A DNA stretch of 64,000 nucleotides, taken from positions 620,001 to 684,000 of the forward strand of contig OZ007036.1 in the NCBI GenBank assembly GCA_963931655.1, given 5' to 3'. Each line of letters starts with the position of its first letter. The first letter of the stretch is position 1. This DNA is from Butyricicoccus_B sp017886875 (GTDB taxonomy: Bacteria > Bacillota > Clostridia > Oscillospirales > Butyricicoccaceae). Under the pieces are notes generated by a model that was not told the origin of the DNA, searched no databases, and saw nothing but the letters and a program-made list of their open reading frames with translations. The position numbers and the translations under genes are program-made. Below are positions 17,225 through 26,972 of the stretch, one piece after another.

Positions 17225-20200
17225 ATTTGAAAACACCTTAATGCTTCTATATCTATTTTATCAGCAAGAATTGTATAATTAACCCCTCCTTTTGTTTTTA
17301 TTATATCTCTTTTTATCGTTTGACTTGGTGATATTACTCTGTTATCTCCATAATCAGATGTATTTGCCTGAATACAATAACAATGCAAATCACGAGTTAA
17401 TGAACCTATAATATTTTCAAAATACGATATATCATGATTCCATTCAACTGCAATTGTTAAATCTACATATGATTGAAATAATGTTCTATCTATAATTGAT
17501 GCTAGTTCAAAACAACAATATACGGAAAACCATATATCTTTCCAGCAAAAAAGTTCATAGCAATTTCCTTCTATAATTTCTTTATTATATCCACTTATTA
17601 CTCTTTTTTCTTCTGGAGAATAATGTGTTTTATGATGGTATACAACGTGTGAATATTTGCATTCATTATATATATATGGCAATATGACAGCTGTTAGATT
17701 ATATACTTTTTGTTTATCATTTGATAAAATATGTTCTATCCCTGTAATTACTGCTATTTGATTTTTAGAACACCATTTTAAAACATCTGGAATCCATTCC
17801 CATGGAAGATAATTTTCAGGTAAAACAAGTAAATCCACTTTTTCGTATAGTGCTTCTCTCAACAGCTTAGACAATTGTTCATATCTTTTCATAGAGCGAT
17901 TTGGAAAACCTATAAGTGCATTCTCAAAATCCTTTTCATATAATCTTGCATTTCCAATTGCAACCTTTATGTTTTTCTTCTTATCTCCAGCAATCTTTAT
18001 GCAGTAACTCTTTTTTACAAAACTACTAATTTTTTGTGATTTCACACAACTGAAATTATTGTTTTCTTTTTGAGTAAAATCTTTTTTTATTGAATTTATA
18101 TTTTGATAAATATTATATATTTTTTCACACTGTTTTTCAGCATCAGTCATTTCACCGCCATAGCAAACATCTTTAGATGCTAAATAATATGAGATTTCTT
18201 CTGGAGTAACAATGTATGGATAATAACTATAACTATCATCAAATTTATCTTCTATATACTTGCTACATTGAGAAAAGTAACAAAGATTCACTATTTCTTC
18301 ATTTGTTGCAAAAATATCCTCTTTTATAGAATTAATAGGCAATGAGATAATATATTTATTAACCATACAAGTGTTACAATAAGATTTTCTCATATAATCT
18401 ATGTTTTCTACCGAAAACATAGATGAATATTCTTTAAAATTTAGATTTGATAGTCTTTCAACCTCTTTAATTAAATTTTTCATCTTTAAACCCCAGCAAA
18501 CAGCTGTTGTTCTACATATAGCTGAATATACTGTTAATATCAGTGCTCGTTTTTCATATGTTGCATTTGATTTAATTATTGGGGATTGATATTTTTTAAT
18601 AGATTCAAATATTTTTTCTACTAATTTTATGTATGTTTCAAACTCATTGTTTATAATCAAAATTTCTAGTAATCTTTCCCACAAACCATAATTTTCTATT
18701 ATCGTTTTACTGTCAAATAATGTAACAATTTTTTTATCAAATGATTTCTCGATATTATCATGAATCATTTTTCCTACTTTTCTGTATTTACCTAAAAATT
18801 TCGATAATGAATATTTATCTAATGATATTCGAGAAACGCTATTAATCTTGTTTATTGTATCATGGCTACAGATTTTAAATATATCTATGCAATATTTTTC
18901 ATTAGATATAAAATCTATATCTGGCAAATATCTAAATTCACTAGCATTCTTTGCAATTTGATTCTGAAAACAATCTAATAAAGCATTTGTACCATCTTGC
19001 TTAAAATAAAAGACTTTGACTTTATCATTTTGAATTTTTATATCATTAGACTCAATATTTTTCTTTTGTGCATCGTTGTATGATTTTGTTTCATCAAATA
19101 AAATATATGAATTTATTTTATATATGTTATTGCTGTGTACGTTACTATCATTGATATTTTTTATAAACAAATTGGCGTGTTTCCAATATATATTATCATT
19201 ATTAATTTGACAAGAACAAAAATAATTCTCAATAACATCTTCAATACTTAAGCTATTACTAACATTATTTAAAATACAATCTTTTTGCAATTTTCTACTT
19301 TTTTCTATCTTGTCGACAATTATAATATCATCTACATAGCGACCATAATACACTGGATTAACTCTTTCGCAGATTTTTTTATCAAAAGGTGTTAAAATCC
19401 AATTAGATAAAATATTAGATGGTAAAAAACCGATTGGTAAAAATACTCTCTCTCCCAATATAAGCTTTGAATCATTATTTATTGTTCTGACTATTTCGGA
19501 ATATTTTTTCATAACCTCATAAACAAATTTATTAACCTTTTCAGTCCATGGTGGCAACTGCCAATCGGAATTGTTACAAGCGATTTTATATACATTCTCT
19601 TCAAAATATTCTTCTGAAACATGTACACTATAAAAGAAACTACTTAAATCCAATGTTAAAATTAAAACATCTTGATTATCACTTAATCTTTCCTTTGCAT
19701 AATTCAATGCTTTATCACGCCAACTCTCGTATTGTGAGAAATATGGCTCAAACAAGTATGGTGATTCTGTAATTTCCCCTGTTTTAGTATTATATAAATT
19801 TTTTCTTAATCTATTTCCATACGAATGTTCATACATTAAGGATTTGCCTTCATCAGAACGCATATCTAACCAAATTCCAACTGTAATGACCCATAAAACT
19901 CCTATAATATGTCCTATTATCGGCATTTCTATGAAATATTGCATTTTATCAGCTTCAACTTGTTCTTGATTTATATTGAAAATTATTTGATTATTAGATA
20001 ATGACTTTAGCTTTTTGGGATACACAAGGGCATCTATTCCTTTAATAATATTAGATGTATATTCTGACCAATCGCTATCACTTTTGCTGTCTAGAATACC
20101 TGCTAATTCTTCCAAACAACTATCTATATCATATTTTTCAAATTCTACAATTTGATTTACCAATGGTAGTTGTGTTTTATCAAAATAAACTGCTCCCTTT

Positions 20201-20244
20201 AATTTTTTATATGCTTTTTGTACCCATTCCATAGTATTATCCAT
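17182..20244 (-). CDS. drt1: DRT1-type defence reverse transcriptase-nitrilase fusion, 3' end replaced by IS30
   Basis: 1020 residues. The reverse transcriptase half has motif A in TLDLSSFFYSVH (Asp near 199) and the catalytic YVDD at about 303-306. The last 265 residues are a carbon-nitrogen hydrolase (nitrilase) domain with Glu in LPENYLPW (about 810), Lys in HHKTHYSPEE (about 872) and Cys in YCCFELA (about 910). RT fused to nitrilase defines the UG1/DRT1 class of anti-phage reverse transcriptases. It starts 18 bases after hsdR, so it rides in the restriction operon. The last 13 or so codons and the stop lie inside the IS30 end beginning at 17224, so the natural C-terminus is missing; both catalytic cores remain. 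Activity is uncertain. Confidence 0.88.
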   Translation of the reverse strand: MDNTMEWVQKAYKKLKGAVYFDKTQLPLVNQIVEFEKYDIDSCLEELAGILDSKSDSDWSEYTSNIIKGIDALVYPKKLKSLSNNQIIFNINQEQVEADKMQYFIEMPIIGHIIGVLWVITVGIWLDMRSDEGKSLMYEHSYGNRLRKNLYNTKTGEITESPYLFEPYFSQYESWRDKALNYAKERLSDNQDVLILTLDLSSFFYSVHVSEEYFEENVYKIACNNSDWQLPPWTEKVNKFVYEVMKKYSEIVRTINNDSKLILGERVFLPIGFLPSNILSNWILTPFDKKICERVNPVYYGRYVDDIIIVDKIEKSRKLQKDCILNNVSNSLSIEDVIENYFCSCQINNDNIYWKHANLFIKNINDSNVHSNNIYKINSYILFDETKSYNDAQKKNIESNDIKIQNDKVKVFYFKQDGTNALLDCFQNQIAKNASEFRYLPDIDFISNEKYCIDIFKICSHDTINKINSVSRISLDKYSLSKFLGKYRKVGKMIHDNIEKSFDKKIVTLFDSKTIIENYGLWERLLEILIINNEFETYIKLVEKIFESIKKYQSPIIKSNATYEKRALILTVYSAICRTTAVCWGLKMKNLIKEVERLSNLNFKEYSSMFSVENIDYMRKSYCNTCMVNKYIISLPINSIKEDIFATNEEIVNLCYFSQCSKYIEDKFDDSYSYYPYIVTPEEISYYLASKDVCYGGEMTDAEKQCEKIYNIYQNINSIKKDFTQKENNNFSCVKSQKISSFVKKSYCIKIAGDKKKNIKVAIGNARLYEKDFENALIGFPNRSMKRYEQLSKLLREALYEKVDLLVLPENYLPWEWIPDVLKWCSKNQIAVITGIEHILSNDKQKVYNLTAVILPYIYNECKYSHVVYHHKTHYSPEEKRVISGYNKEIIEGNCYELFCWKDIWFSVYCCFELASIIDRTLFQSYVDLTIAVEWNHDISYFENIIGSLTRDLHCYCIQANTSDYGDNRVISPSQTIKRDIIKTKGGVNYTILADKIDIEALRCFQMMDCKIKCDKKAHK

Positions 20245-20262
20245 AATTATAAATACCCCCTA

Positions 20263-23199
20263 CTATCTTTTTAATCTTTCATAAAGTATTGCACCTAAAT
20301 TCTCCATAACATATCGCATCATGTCTGGCTCTTTGAACATTTGCACAAAGAATTTTTCATTCTGTTCATACCTTGCAGCTGCCATATTAGGAAAATCTTT
20401 TTCAAATAATAACATAAATGTCTTTTTATCGTTATTTTGAGCGTAACTATGCCATCTATCCTGTATTTCATAGTCATTTTGTAGCTGTAATATTACTTTG
20501 TCCATTTCAGTAAAGCTAGTTCCATATTTCTCATTGATTTTATCAATAATAATAGTTAATGGGTCTTTCGTTTTCTCTTTGCGACCTGCTTCACCAGTAA
20601 TAGGCTTAACTTCCTCTTTATTGGTTTCTAGCTTTATTTCACCCTCAAAATCTTTTTCTAAACGATAATATTCCAAAAATACTTTATCATCTACAAAAAC
20701 TTTATCTTGTCCGCCTTTTGGTAAGAAATTATAAAGAAATTTTGCATATATACTGAATTTATGAATATCTTTATCAAATAATCTACAAACCTGTGTTATA
20801 AACGCATAAATTCTATTAAAACGTGCAAGTGTTGATTTAAAAAGTTCTTGTTTTTCCTTTGAAAGTGCATTAAAACGGTCTAAGGCTGGTTTTAATTCTC
20901 CTTGTAAACGCCCCGCATCACTATTTGATTGACTTTTATAGAAAATTTCTATAAAATGATTTATTTCTGTTTGATGATAAACACAATATTCATCTAATGT
21001 ATTTTTTATGTCATAAATAACATTTGGGTCAGTTTCTTGTTCTAGCACTGTTTGCTCATAAAATGGCTCAAATGCATTTTTTATATCTTCGGCTGAATTT
21101 ACAAAATCAAGTACAAATGTATCTTGTTTACCTTTCATTGTGCGGTTAAGGCGTGATAATGTTTGAACTGCTTTTACACCAGATAACTTTTTATCTACAA
21201 ACATTGTGTGAAGTAATGGTTCATCAAAACCTGTTTGATATTTTTCAGCTACAATAAGCATATTAAATTCATCAGTATGAAATGTTTCTGGTAATGCTTT
21301 TTCTTTTATTGTTTCACCTGATTTAGATTTATTTAATTTTTCTTCAGTATATACTGTTCCATTGTCATCAATTTCACCCGAAAATGCTACTAATACATCT
21401 AAATCTGTATAGTTTTTATTTTCTATTTGTCGTTTAAACTCCAATAAATATCTAACTGCATGAAGTCTTGATGCTGTTACTATCATTGCTTTAGCTTTTC
21501 CGCCTATTTTATGTCTTGTTACATTTCTAAAATGTTCTAACATAATAGCTGTTTTTTGTGAAATATTATGAGGGTGTAAAGTTTCAAAATTACTTATCGC
21601 CTTTACTCCTGCGGTTGTGTCTAATTCTGGATTATCCTCTATTGATTTTGCTATCTTATAATACATTTTATATGTCATATAATTTTTAAGCACATCAAGA
21701 ATAAATCCTTCTTCAATAGCTTGACGCATAGAATATATATGAAATGGGTGATATTTACCTTGTTTATCTTTTATACCGAACATTTGCAAGGTTTTTTCTT
21801 TTGGAGTTGCTGTAAATGCAAAAAATGAAAGATTTTCATGTGTTCCATGTGCTGCCATTTCCTCAAGCATTTTATCTTCATAATCTTTACTATTTTGTTC
21901 TAGCTCAGCATATTCTTCTAAAACTTTGTCTGTATCGGCTAAAGCACATTTTAATTTTTTAGCTGCATCACCTGTTTGTGATGAATGAGCTTCATCTATA
22001 ATTACTGCAAAACGTTTATTTGTTGAATGTACTTCTTTATAAATAACTGGGAATTTTTGCAGAGTAGTTATAATAATAGGTGTTCCTGCCTCGATTGCGT
22101 TTCTTAATTGTTTAGCATCTTTATCTATTTTTTCTACTACTCCTGCTACATGGTCAAACTGATAAACTGTATTTTGTAATTGACTATCTAAAACTTTACG
22201 GTCTGTTACTATAATAACTGACTGAAATATTTTTTCATCATTATTGTTATGTAAACCTGCAAGACGATGGGCAAGCCATGCAATAGAATTTGATTTTCCT
22301 GAACCTGCACTATGCTGAATTAAATAATGTTTACCCGAACCATTAACCTTTACATCTTCTAGTAATTTTGTAACTACATCTAACTGATGATATCTAGGGA
22401 AAATCATTTTTTCTTTATCTAAATGCATATATTTATGAAAAATTTCTAATAAACGGTCTTTACAAAGCACATTTTCCCATAAATAAGAAGTATCATAACC
22501 ATCTGGGTTATTTGGGTTTCCTTTACCGCCAACTTTTCCAGCTCCATTACTGCCTTGATTAAAAGGTAAAAAATATGTTTTATCTCCCTCTAATTTTGTT
22601 GTCATATATACATCTGTTAAATCTACTGCAAAATAAACTAAAACTCTGTTTTTAAACTGTAAAATAGTTTCTTTTCCCGCTCTATCCTGTTTATATTGCT
22701 TTATAGCGTCATAGACATTTTGATTTGTAAATTGACATTTTAACTCCATAGCCACAACTGGAATACCATTTAAAAACAAAACAATATCAATACTATTATT
22801 ATTTGCTAAAGAATAATGTAACTGTCTTGTACAATGTAAAATATTAGCGTTATATTGTGCCTTAGTTGTTTCATTTATAGAAGTTTCTGGTTTCCAGAAC
22901 ACAACACGAAACTTTATCCCCCTATCTGTGAACCCCTCACGCAAAACCTTTAAAAGTCCTATATGCCTAACTTCTCTACAAAATCTATCTATAATCTGTA
23001 TTTCACTATCTGTACCATAGATTTTTTGATAACGCTCCCACTGTTTAGGCTGACTGTTCTTTATAAATTCTATAAATGTTTGAATATCTAGTGCTTTGTC
23101 TTTATCAAAGGCTTTAGGATTGCCCTTTTGATATCCCCCTTTTGTTATAAAATATTCTTCTATATCCTGTTCAAAGCGTTTTTCTGAGTAATCAAACAT
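20263..23199 (-). CDS. hsdR: Type I restriction enzyme, R subunit
   Basis: 978 residues. The N-terminal nuclease domain shows the PD-(D/E)xK pattern as DIVLFLNGIPVVAMELKCQ near residues 140-160. The helicase motor has Walker A in HSAGSGKSNSIAW, the DEAH box in IIDEAHSSQTG, FAFTATP as motif III, and TGFDEPLLHTMFVDK with VQTLSRLNR as motifs V-VI. The C-terminal part is helical and joins the M and S subunits. It translocates DNA and cuts at a distance from unmodified sites. It is third in an hsdM-hsdS-hsdR-drt1 operon, 3 bases after hsdS. No truncation is visible. Confidence 0.95.
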   Translation of the reverse strand: MFDYSEKRFEQDIEEYFITKGGYQKGNPKAFDKDKALDIQTFIEFIKNSQPKQWERYQKIYGTDSEIQIIDRFCREVRHIGLLKVLREGFTDRGIKFRVVFWKPETSINETTKAQYNANILHCTRQLHYSLANNNSIDIVLFLNGIPVVAMELKCQFTNQNVYDAIKQYKQDRAGKETILQFKNRVLVYFAVDLTDVYMTTKLEGDKTYFLPFNQGSNGAGKVGGKGNPNNPDGYDTSYLWENVLCKDRLLEIFHKYMHLDKEKMIFPRYHQLDVVTKLLEDVKVNGSGKHYLIQHSAGSGKSNSIAWLAHRLAGLHNNNDEKIFQSVIIVTDRKVLDSQLQNTVYQFDHVAGVVEKIDKDAKQLRNAIEAGTPIIITTLQKFPVIYKEVHSTNKRFAVIIDEAHSSQTGDAAKKLKCALADTDKVLEEYAELEQNSKDYEDKMLEEMAAHGTHENLSFFAFTATPKEKTLQMFGIKDKQGKYHPFHIYSMRQAIEEGFILDVLKNYMTYKMYYKIAKSIEDNPELDTTAGVKAISNFETLHPHNISQKTAIMLEHFRNVTRHKIGGKAKAMIVTASRLHAVRYLLEFKRQIENKNYTDLDVLVAFSGEIDDNGTVYTEEKLNKSKSGETIKEKALPETFHTDEFNMLIVAEKYQTGFDEPLLHTMFVDKKLSGVKAVQTLSRLNRTMKGKQDTFVLDFVNSAEDIKNAFEPFYEQTVLEQETDPNVIYDIKNTLDEYCVYHQTEINHFIEIFYKSQSNSDAGRLQGELKPALDRFNALSKEKQELFKSTLARFNRIYAFITQVCRLFDKDIHKFSIYAKFLYNFLPKGGQDKVFVDDKVFLEYYRLEKDFEGEIKLETNKEEVKPITGEAGRKEKTKDPLTIIIDKINEKYGTSFTEMDKVILQLQNDYEIQDRWHSYAQNNDKKTFMLLFEKDFPNMAAARYEQNEKFFVQMFKEPDMMRYVMENLGAILYERLKR

Positions 23200-23202
23200 T
23201 TT

Positions 23203-24522
23203 TTACACCTCTTTCTTTCCTGTTACAACCTCATAAATAAGCGATTTTTTATATTCTGTGAGTTTATCAATAAGTTTTTGTTTTTTATTTATAGTAAAGT
23301 CGATTTTTTCGCATTTGCTGTCAAGATAATCAGTGATTTGTTTTTGTTCTTGAATTGGTAATAATGCAATAGGTGCATTTTTAATTGCATCTGCACTCAT
23401 TCCCTCACGATTTCCGCCAGTTTGATATAATTTTATTGCGGTTTGTCCTAAATCTGAAATCCAATAATAATGCATATACTCAGATGTAAAAATATCTTTT
23501 TTAGTACGAATTATACTAACATGCTGATTAACATTTGCATTGTTTAATTCTTTTGGAAAAATAGCACATCTTCCTATTGAACCGCCAGTTATATTTAATA
23601 AAACATCGTTTGGTAATACTCTTGTATTCTTCATTTCTTCATCAATTTCAGATGTAATATAAGTTGGATTATCTAAAACTATACCTGTATCATATACATT
23701 TTGACTTCTTAGGAATAAAACCCCAGTATCTGAATATATCTCTGCCCCGCCTGATGGAGTTTTTCCACTTCCAACTTTAGTTACTCCAATTTTAATTTTA
23801 ACAACTTCCCAATGTTCTGGAATTTCTCCAATCCATTCAACCCCACTATCTTTCATAGTAACATCAGGGTTTAAACCTTTTGTTACAGCCTCAGTAATAA
23901 TAGAAAGTTTATATTCCTTGAGTTTTTCAATAATTTGTTGTTGTTTTGATATTATTTCATCAATTTTACTGCACTTTTTGTCAAGATATTCTGCTATACG
24001 GTGCTGAATATCTAATTTAGGAAATGGAAAAGAAAAATTACAGAAATCATACTGATAAAGATGAATAATTGTGCTATTACCTGAATTTATTGTGTAAAAC
24101 CACTTCCAAAACACATCTGATTGCAAAACCCAAAATAAAAACTTTTTTAAACAATTATCTTTTGTGCGAATAAGTAATACACCACTATTTAAAGATGTTT
24201 CTGCTGGCATATTGGAAACAATAGCAACTTTTCCAACAGTACCATCTTTTGTAATCAGTAAATCACCATTTTCAATTTGTATTTGTGACGCTTCTTCCCA
24301 TCTTTTCATTGGAACATGTACACATGTTGACCAATCAATTTTACCATTATTAAAATTAACGCCTGTTATTAAATAAGCCCCATCATCACAATATTCATTA
24401 GATGTCAAACCTTGCCAACCAATTCTACCGTTAAGAGTTGCAATATACTTAATTTTTCTACTTTCCCAATCTTTTGGAATTTCTCCAATCCATTCGATAC
24501 CGCTGTTTTTCATTTCTCTCAT
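23203..24522 (-). CDS. hsdS: Type I restriction enzyme, S (specificity) subunit
   Basis: 439 residues with the standard two-half layout. Each half begins with a near repeat (MKNSGIEWIGEIPKDWE and MKDSGVEWIGEIPEHWE), has a variable target recognition domain, and ends in a helical conserved region (KLKEYKLSIITEAVTKG and KLTEYKKSLIYEVVTGK). The two recognition domains each read one half of a bipartite DNA site, and the helices set the spacing. The start ATG 24522 overlaps the hsdM stop (ATGA) and follows GGAGGTG by 8 bases. The two long internal repeats allow recombination that would change specificity, but I see no second hsdS gene nearby. Confidence 0.94.
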   Translation of the reverse strand: MREMKNSGIEWIGEIPKDWESRKIKYIATLNGRIGWQGLTSNEYCDDGAYLITGVNFNNGKIDWSTCVHVPMKRWEEASQIQIENGDLLITKDGTVGKVAIVSNMPAETSLNSGVLLIRTKDNCLKKFLFWVLQSDVFWKWFYTINSGNSTIIHLYQYDFCNFSFPFPKLDIQHRIAEYLDKKCSKIDEIISKQQQIIEKLKEYKLSIITEAVTKGLNPDVTMKDSGVEWIGEIPEHWEVVKIKIGVTKVGSGKTPSGGAEIYSDTGVLFLRSQNVYDTGIVLDNPTYITSEIDEEMKNTRVLPNDVLLNITGGSIGRCAIFPKELNNANVNQHVSIIRTKKDIFTSEYMHYYWISDLGQTAIKLYQTGGNREGMSADAIKNAPIALLPIQEQKQITDYLDSKCEKIDFTINKKQKLIDKLTEYKKSLIYEVVTGKKEV

Positions 24523-26249
24523 AGGTCGAACACCTCCGAAAGACTGCCGTCCAAGTCTAATTCTAGCTCTAAAATCTCAGCCATGATTTCCGCTGATGGT
24601 TTTGGAGCTTCATATTTATAAAAATATCTTGTAAACGGGATTTCATAGCCTATTTTTGATTTTTTCTCATCAATCCAAGCATCTTCAGCGAATGGCAGAA
24701 CCTCACGTTCAAAATATGTGTGAATATCTTCCTTTAAAGGCACATTTTCTGTATCTCTAAGTGAAGTATCTGGATAGGGTTTGCCCCTTTTTAATATATT
24801 TTCTCCATTTTCATCTTTTAAAGGTCGCTCAACAGTAATTTTTGTATAACCAAAATCGGCATTATCAAAAATTTTACTGATTTCACTTTCTACAAAATCG
24901 CCATATAGTTTAGTAATTTCATTTATAGCACTTTCTGATATATCATTACGCTTGTTTCCTAGAGCCTTACGACGTTTTTCATATAGATTATTAGCGTTAA
25001 TTAACTGTATTTTGCCCTGTCGTTTTGTGCCAGCTTTTTTATTAGATAAAACCCAAATATAAGTAGCAATACCAGTATTATAAAAAATGTCATTTGGTAG
25101 AGCAATAATACTTTCAAGTAAATCATTTTCTATAATATATTTACGGATTTCAGAAGGACCACTTCCCGCATCACCAGTGAAAAGCGGTGAACCATTATGA
25201 ATTATAGCTATTCTGCTACCTCCGTCCTTTGGTTCTTTCATTTTTGAAATAGCAGTTAATAAAAATAGCATTTGACCATCACTAGCCGCAGGCAGTCCAG
25301 CACCAAAACGACCATCAAAACCAAGTTTAGCTTCTTTTTCAACTATTGCTTTTTCGTTTTTCCATTCTCTGCCAAAAGGCGGATTGGATAAAATATAATC
25401 GAATTTTTGCCCCTGAAATTTATCATCAGATAATGTGTTACCATCTTTTATAAAGTCTGCATTATTGCCTTTAATAAGCATATCCGCCTTACAAATTGCA
25501 AAAGTTTGGTCATTTATTTCCTGACCAAATGCCATAATCTCAGTACCTTTATTTAACTGATGAAGATATTCTTCAGCCACAGATAACATACCACCTGTAC
25601 CACAAGCAGGGTCATAAATTGTTTTTGCTACATTATTACCAGATAATATATCATTATCATCATGGAATAGAATATTAACCATTAACTGAATTACTTCACG
25701 AGGTGTATAATGTTGTCCAGCATCTTCATTATGAGCTTCTGAAAAACGTCTAATAATTTCTTCAAAAATATAACCCATTTCCAAATTAGAAATTAAATCT
25801 GGGTGTAAATTAGCTTTATCGGTTGTAAATTCTTTGATGACTATATAAAGTATACCTTTATTAGCCATAGTTGTAATTTGACCATCGAATTTAAACTTTT
25901 CAAGTATATTTGTTACATTTTCAGAAAAGCCGTTTAGATAATCACGAAAATTTGCTTCAATATTATCAGGGTCATCTAAAAGACGTTCAAAAGTGTATTT
26001 ACTTGTATTATAGAAAGCCTTTCCAGATGCATTTCTTAGTAATACATCACGCATAGGAATATTTTTTACAGCTTCATATTTTTCAAGCACAGTATCTTTA
26101 GTATCTGATAAAATACAATCAAATCTACGAATAACTGTAAGCGGTAAAATAACTTCACCATATTCATGAGGTTTATAAACACCAGTTAATTTATCTGCAA
26201 TAGCCCATATTAAGGCAGCTTTTTCACTTATATTAGCACTAAGGCTCAT
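24519..26249 (-). CDS. hsdM: Type I restriction enzyme, M (methylation) subunit
   Basis: 576 residues. Motifs are AGQHYTPREVIQLMVNIL (about residue 180), the SAM-binding DPACGTGGMLSVAEE (about 210) and catalytic NPPFGREW (about 290), as in HsdM N6-adenine methyltransferases. It methylates the S-defined site to protect host DNA and forms the M2S core of the restriction complex. It is the first gene of the operon, with ATG 26249 preceded by a GGAGG-type site. Upstream lies the toxin-antitoxin repeat region, so the operon promoter should sit in 26250-26311; I could not pick a confident one. Confidence 0.95.
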   Translation of the reverse strand: MSLSANISEKAALIWAIADKLTGVYKPHEYGEVILPLTVIRRFDCILSDTKDTVLEKYEAVKNIPMRDVLLRNASGKAFYNTSKYTFERLLDDPDNIEANFRDYLNGFSENVTNILEKFKFDGQITTMANKGILYIVIKEFTTDKANLHPDLISNLEMGYIFEEIIRRFSEAHNEDAGQHYTPREVIQLMVNILFHDDNDILSGNNVAKTIYDPACGTGGMLSVAEEYLHQLNKGTEIMAFGQEINDQTFAICKADMLIKGNNADFIKDGNTLSDDKFQGQKFDYILSNPPFGREWKNEKAIVEKEAKLGFDGRFGAGLPAASDGQMLFLLTAISKMKEPKDGGSRIAIIHNGSPLFTGDAGSGPSEIRKYIIENDLLESIIALPNDIFYNTGIATYIWVLSNKKAGTKRQGKIQLINANNLYEKRRKALGNKRNDISESAINEITKLYGDFVESEISKIFDNADFGYTKITVERPLKDENGENILKRGKPYPDTSLRDTENVPLKEDIHTYFEREVLPFAEDAWIDEKKSKIGYEIPFTRYFYKYEAPKPSAEIMAEILELELDLDGSLSEVFDL

Positions 26250-26326
26250 TTTTATTATCCTCCTAAAGAAACACTAATATAATTTTATTATAATTTGTAA
26301 TGATTGACAATATAAAAAGCCTGCTC

Positions 26327-26356
26327 TTGACTAAAAGCAGACTTATGTGTTAATAT
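26327..26356 (+). promoter_or_regulatory. Promoter of candidate antisense RNA, copy 1
   Basis: TTGACT, 18 bases, TAATAT on the plus strand, facing the toxin gene. The same hexamers at the same spacing recur at 26676-26705 and in the relic at 43777-43806. Confidence 0.6.
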
Positions 26357-26362
26357 TTAATT

Positions 26363-26460
26363 AGTAAAAGGGAGTGCTGTCTGACAGACGGTCAGTCCAC
26401 TATATAACCGTTAAACTTATTTTGTAACCGTTCTATGTGGAAGATAGGACGGTTACTTTG
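26363..26460 (+). ncRNA. Candidate antitoxin RNA, copy 1
   Basis: An RNA starting just after the plus-strand promoter would be antisense to the 3' part of the toxin transcript, including its last codons. It would end at a stem GTAACCGT/ACGGTTAC that continues with CTAT/ATAG, around 26424-26457. In copy 2 the stem is ATAACCGC/GCGGTTAT, with two paired compensatory changes. The T run after it is weak, so the exact end is uncertain. Confidence 0.4.
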
Positions 26461-26527
26461 CATTTATAATGAAAATATGTAGCAGAAAAGCTATACATAT
26501 TAAAATTCTAATGAATTTTATCATCAT
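26453..26527 (-). CDS. Small hydrophobic peptide, candidate type I toxin, copy 1
   Basis: 24 residues: a short basic N-terminus (MMIKFIR) followed by an unbroken hydrophobic helix (ILICIAFLLHIFII) ending NAK. This is the build of type I toxins such as Fst, Ldr and TxpA, which insert in the inner membrane. GGGAGGTG lies 6 bases upstream, but CTCCC-ATGAA-GGGAG would fold this site into a hairpin. An overlapping out-of-frame leader of 12 codons starts at the ATG in that loop. Copy 2 encodes the same peptide with one Ile lost and Ala changed to Val. Toxicity is inferred. Confidence 0.6.
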   Translation of the reverse strand: MMIKFIRILICIAFLLHIFIINAK

Positions 26528-26591
26528 AAATATCACCTCCCTTCATGGGAGAGTGACTAACCGCCCGCCGTTTGTTGACAGCACTCGACTT

Positions 26592-26621
26592 ATTTTAACA
26601 TAACTGTATTAGATATATCAA
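26592..26621 (-). promoter_or_regulatory. Promoter of candidate toxin mRNA, copy 1
   Basis: TTGATA, 18 bases, TAAAAT on the minus strand. The same pair with 18-base spacing is kept in copy 2. Transcription would start near 26585, about 58 bases before the peptide start codon. Confidence 0.65.
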
Positions 26622-26675
26622 GATTTTATCTTATCGTGTTTATTTTTTCATTTTATAATAATAAAAAGCCTGCCC

Positions 26676-26705
26676 TTGACTTAAAGCAGACTTATATGTT
26701 AATAT
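26676..26705 (+). promoter_or_regulatory. Promoter of candidate antisense RNA, copy 2
   Basis: TTGACT, 18 bases, TAATAT on the plus strand, identical in hexamers and spacing to copy 1. Confidence 0.6.
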
Positions 26706-26802
26706 CTAATTAGTAGAAGGGAGTACTGTCTGACAGACGGTCAGTCCCAAAATATTAGAGATTATTTATGAAATAACCGCTCTTATTTGGACGTTGGAGC
26801 GG

Positions 26803-26874
26803 TTATTTTACGTTTATAATGAAAATATGTAGCAGAAAAGCTATACATATTAAAATTCTAATGAATTTCATCAT
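26803..26874 (-). CDS. Small hydrophobic peptide, candidate type I toxin, copy 2
   Basis: 23 residues, MMKFIR followed by the same hydrophobic helix as copy 1 and ending NVK. It has the same GGGAGGTG site inside the same CTCCC/GGGAG hairpin, and a matching overlapping leader frame (11 codons). Conservation of the peptide, leader, hairpin and both promoters between copies, while intervening bases vary, supports function. Confidence 0.6.
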   Translation of the reverse strand: MMKFIRILICIAFLLHIFIINVK

Positions 26875-26938
26875 AAATATCACCTCCCTTCATGGGAGAG
26901 TGACTAACCGCCCGCCGTTTGTTGACAGCACTCGATTT

Positions 26939-26968
26939 ATTCTAACATAACTATATTAGATATATCAA
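26939..26968 (-). promoter_or_regulatory. Promoter of candidate toxin mRNA, copy 2
   Basis: TTGATA, 18 bases, TAGAAT on the minus strand; it overlaps the bases just after the relaxase stop codon. Confidence 0.65.
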
Positions 26969-26972
26969 GATT

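Larger units (their letters stand above)
26312..26632. repeat. Toxin-antitoxin repeat unit, copy 1
   Basis: About 320 bp, closely matching copy 2 at 26661-26979 over most of its length. It holds, on the minus strand, a promoter, a leader with a sequestered ribosome binding site, a 24-codon hydrophobic peptide gene, and a terminator at 26312-26340. On the plus strand there is a facing promoter and a stem. GAGTGCTGTC at about 26373 and GACAGCACTC at about 26577 are inverted repeats that would pair the two ends of the toxin mRNA. Confidence 0.8.

Noticed and set aside
15220..17300. A third guaA-type attachment site marking the left end of IME-A
   Set aside because: I looked for TTATTCCCACTC and close forms, and for TGCTATCAA pairs, in this stretch and further left, and found none.
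17182..20244. Reverse transcriptase as a retron or group II intron protein
   Set aside because: No msr/msd-like inverted repeats or intron ends beside it, and the C-terminal nitrilase domain points to the UG1/DRT1 class.
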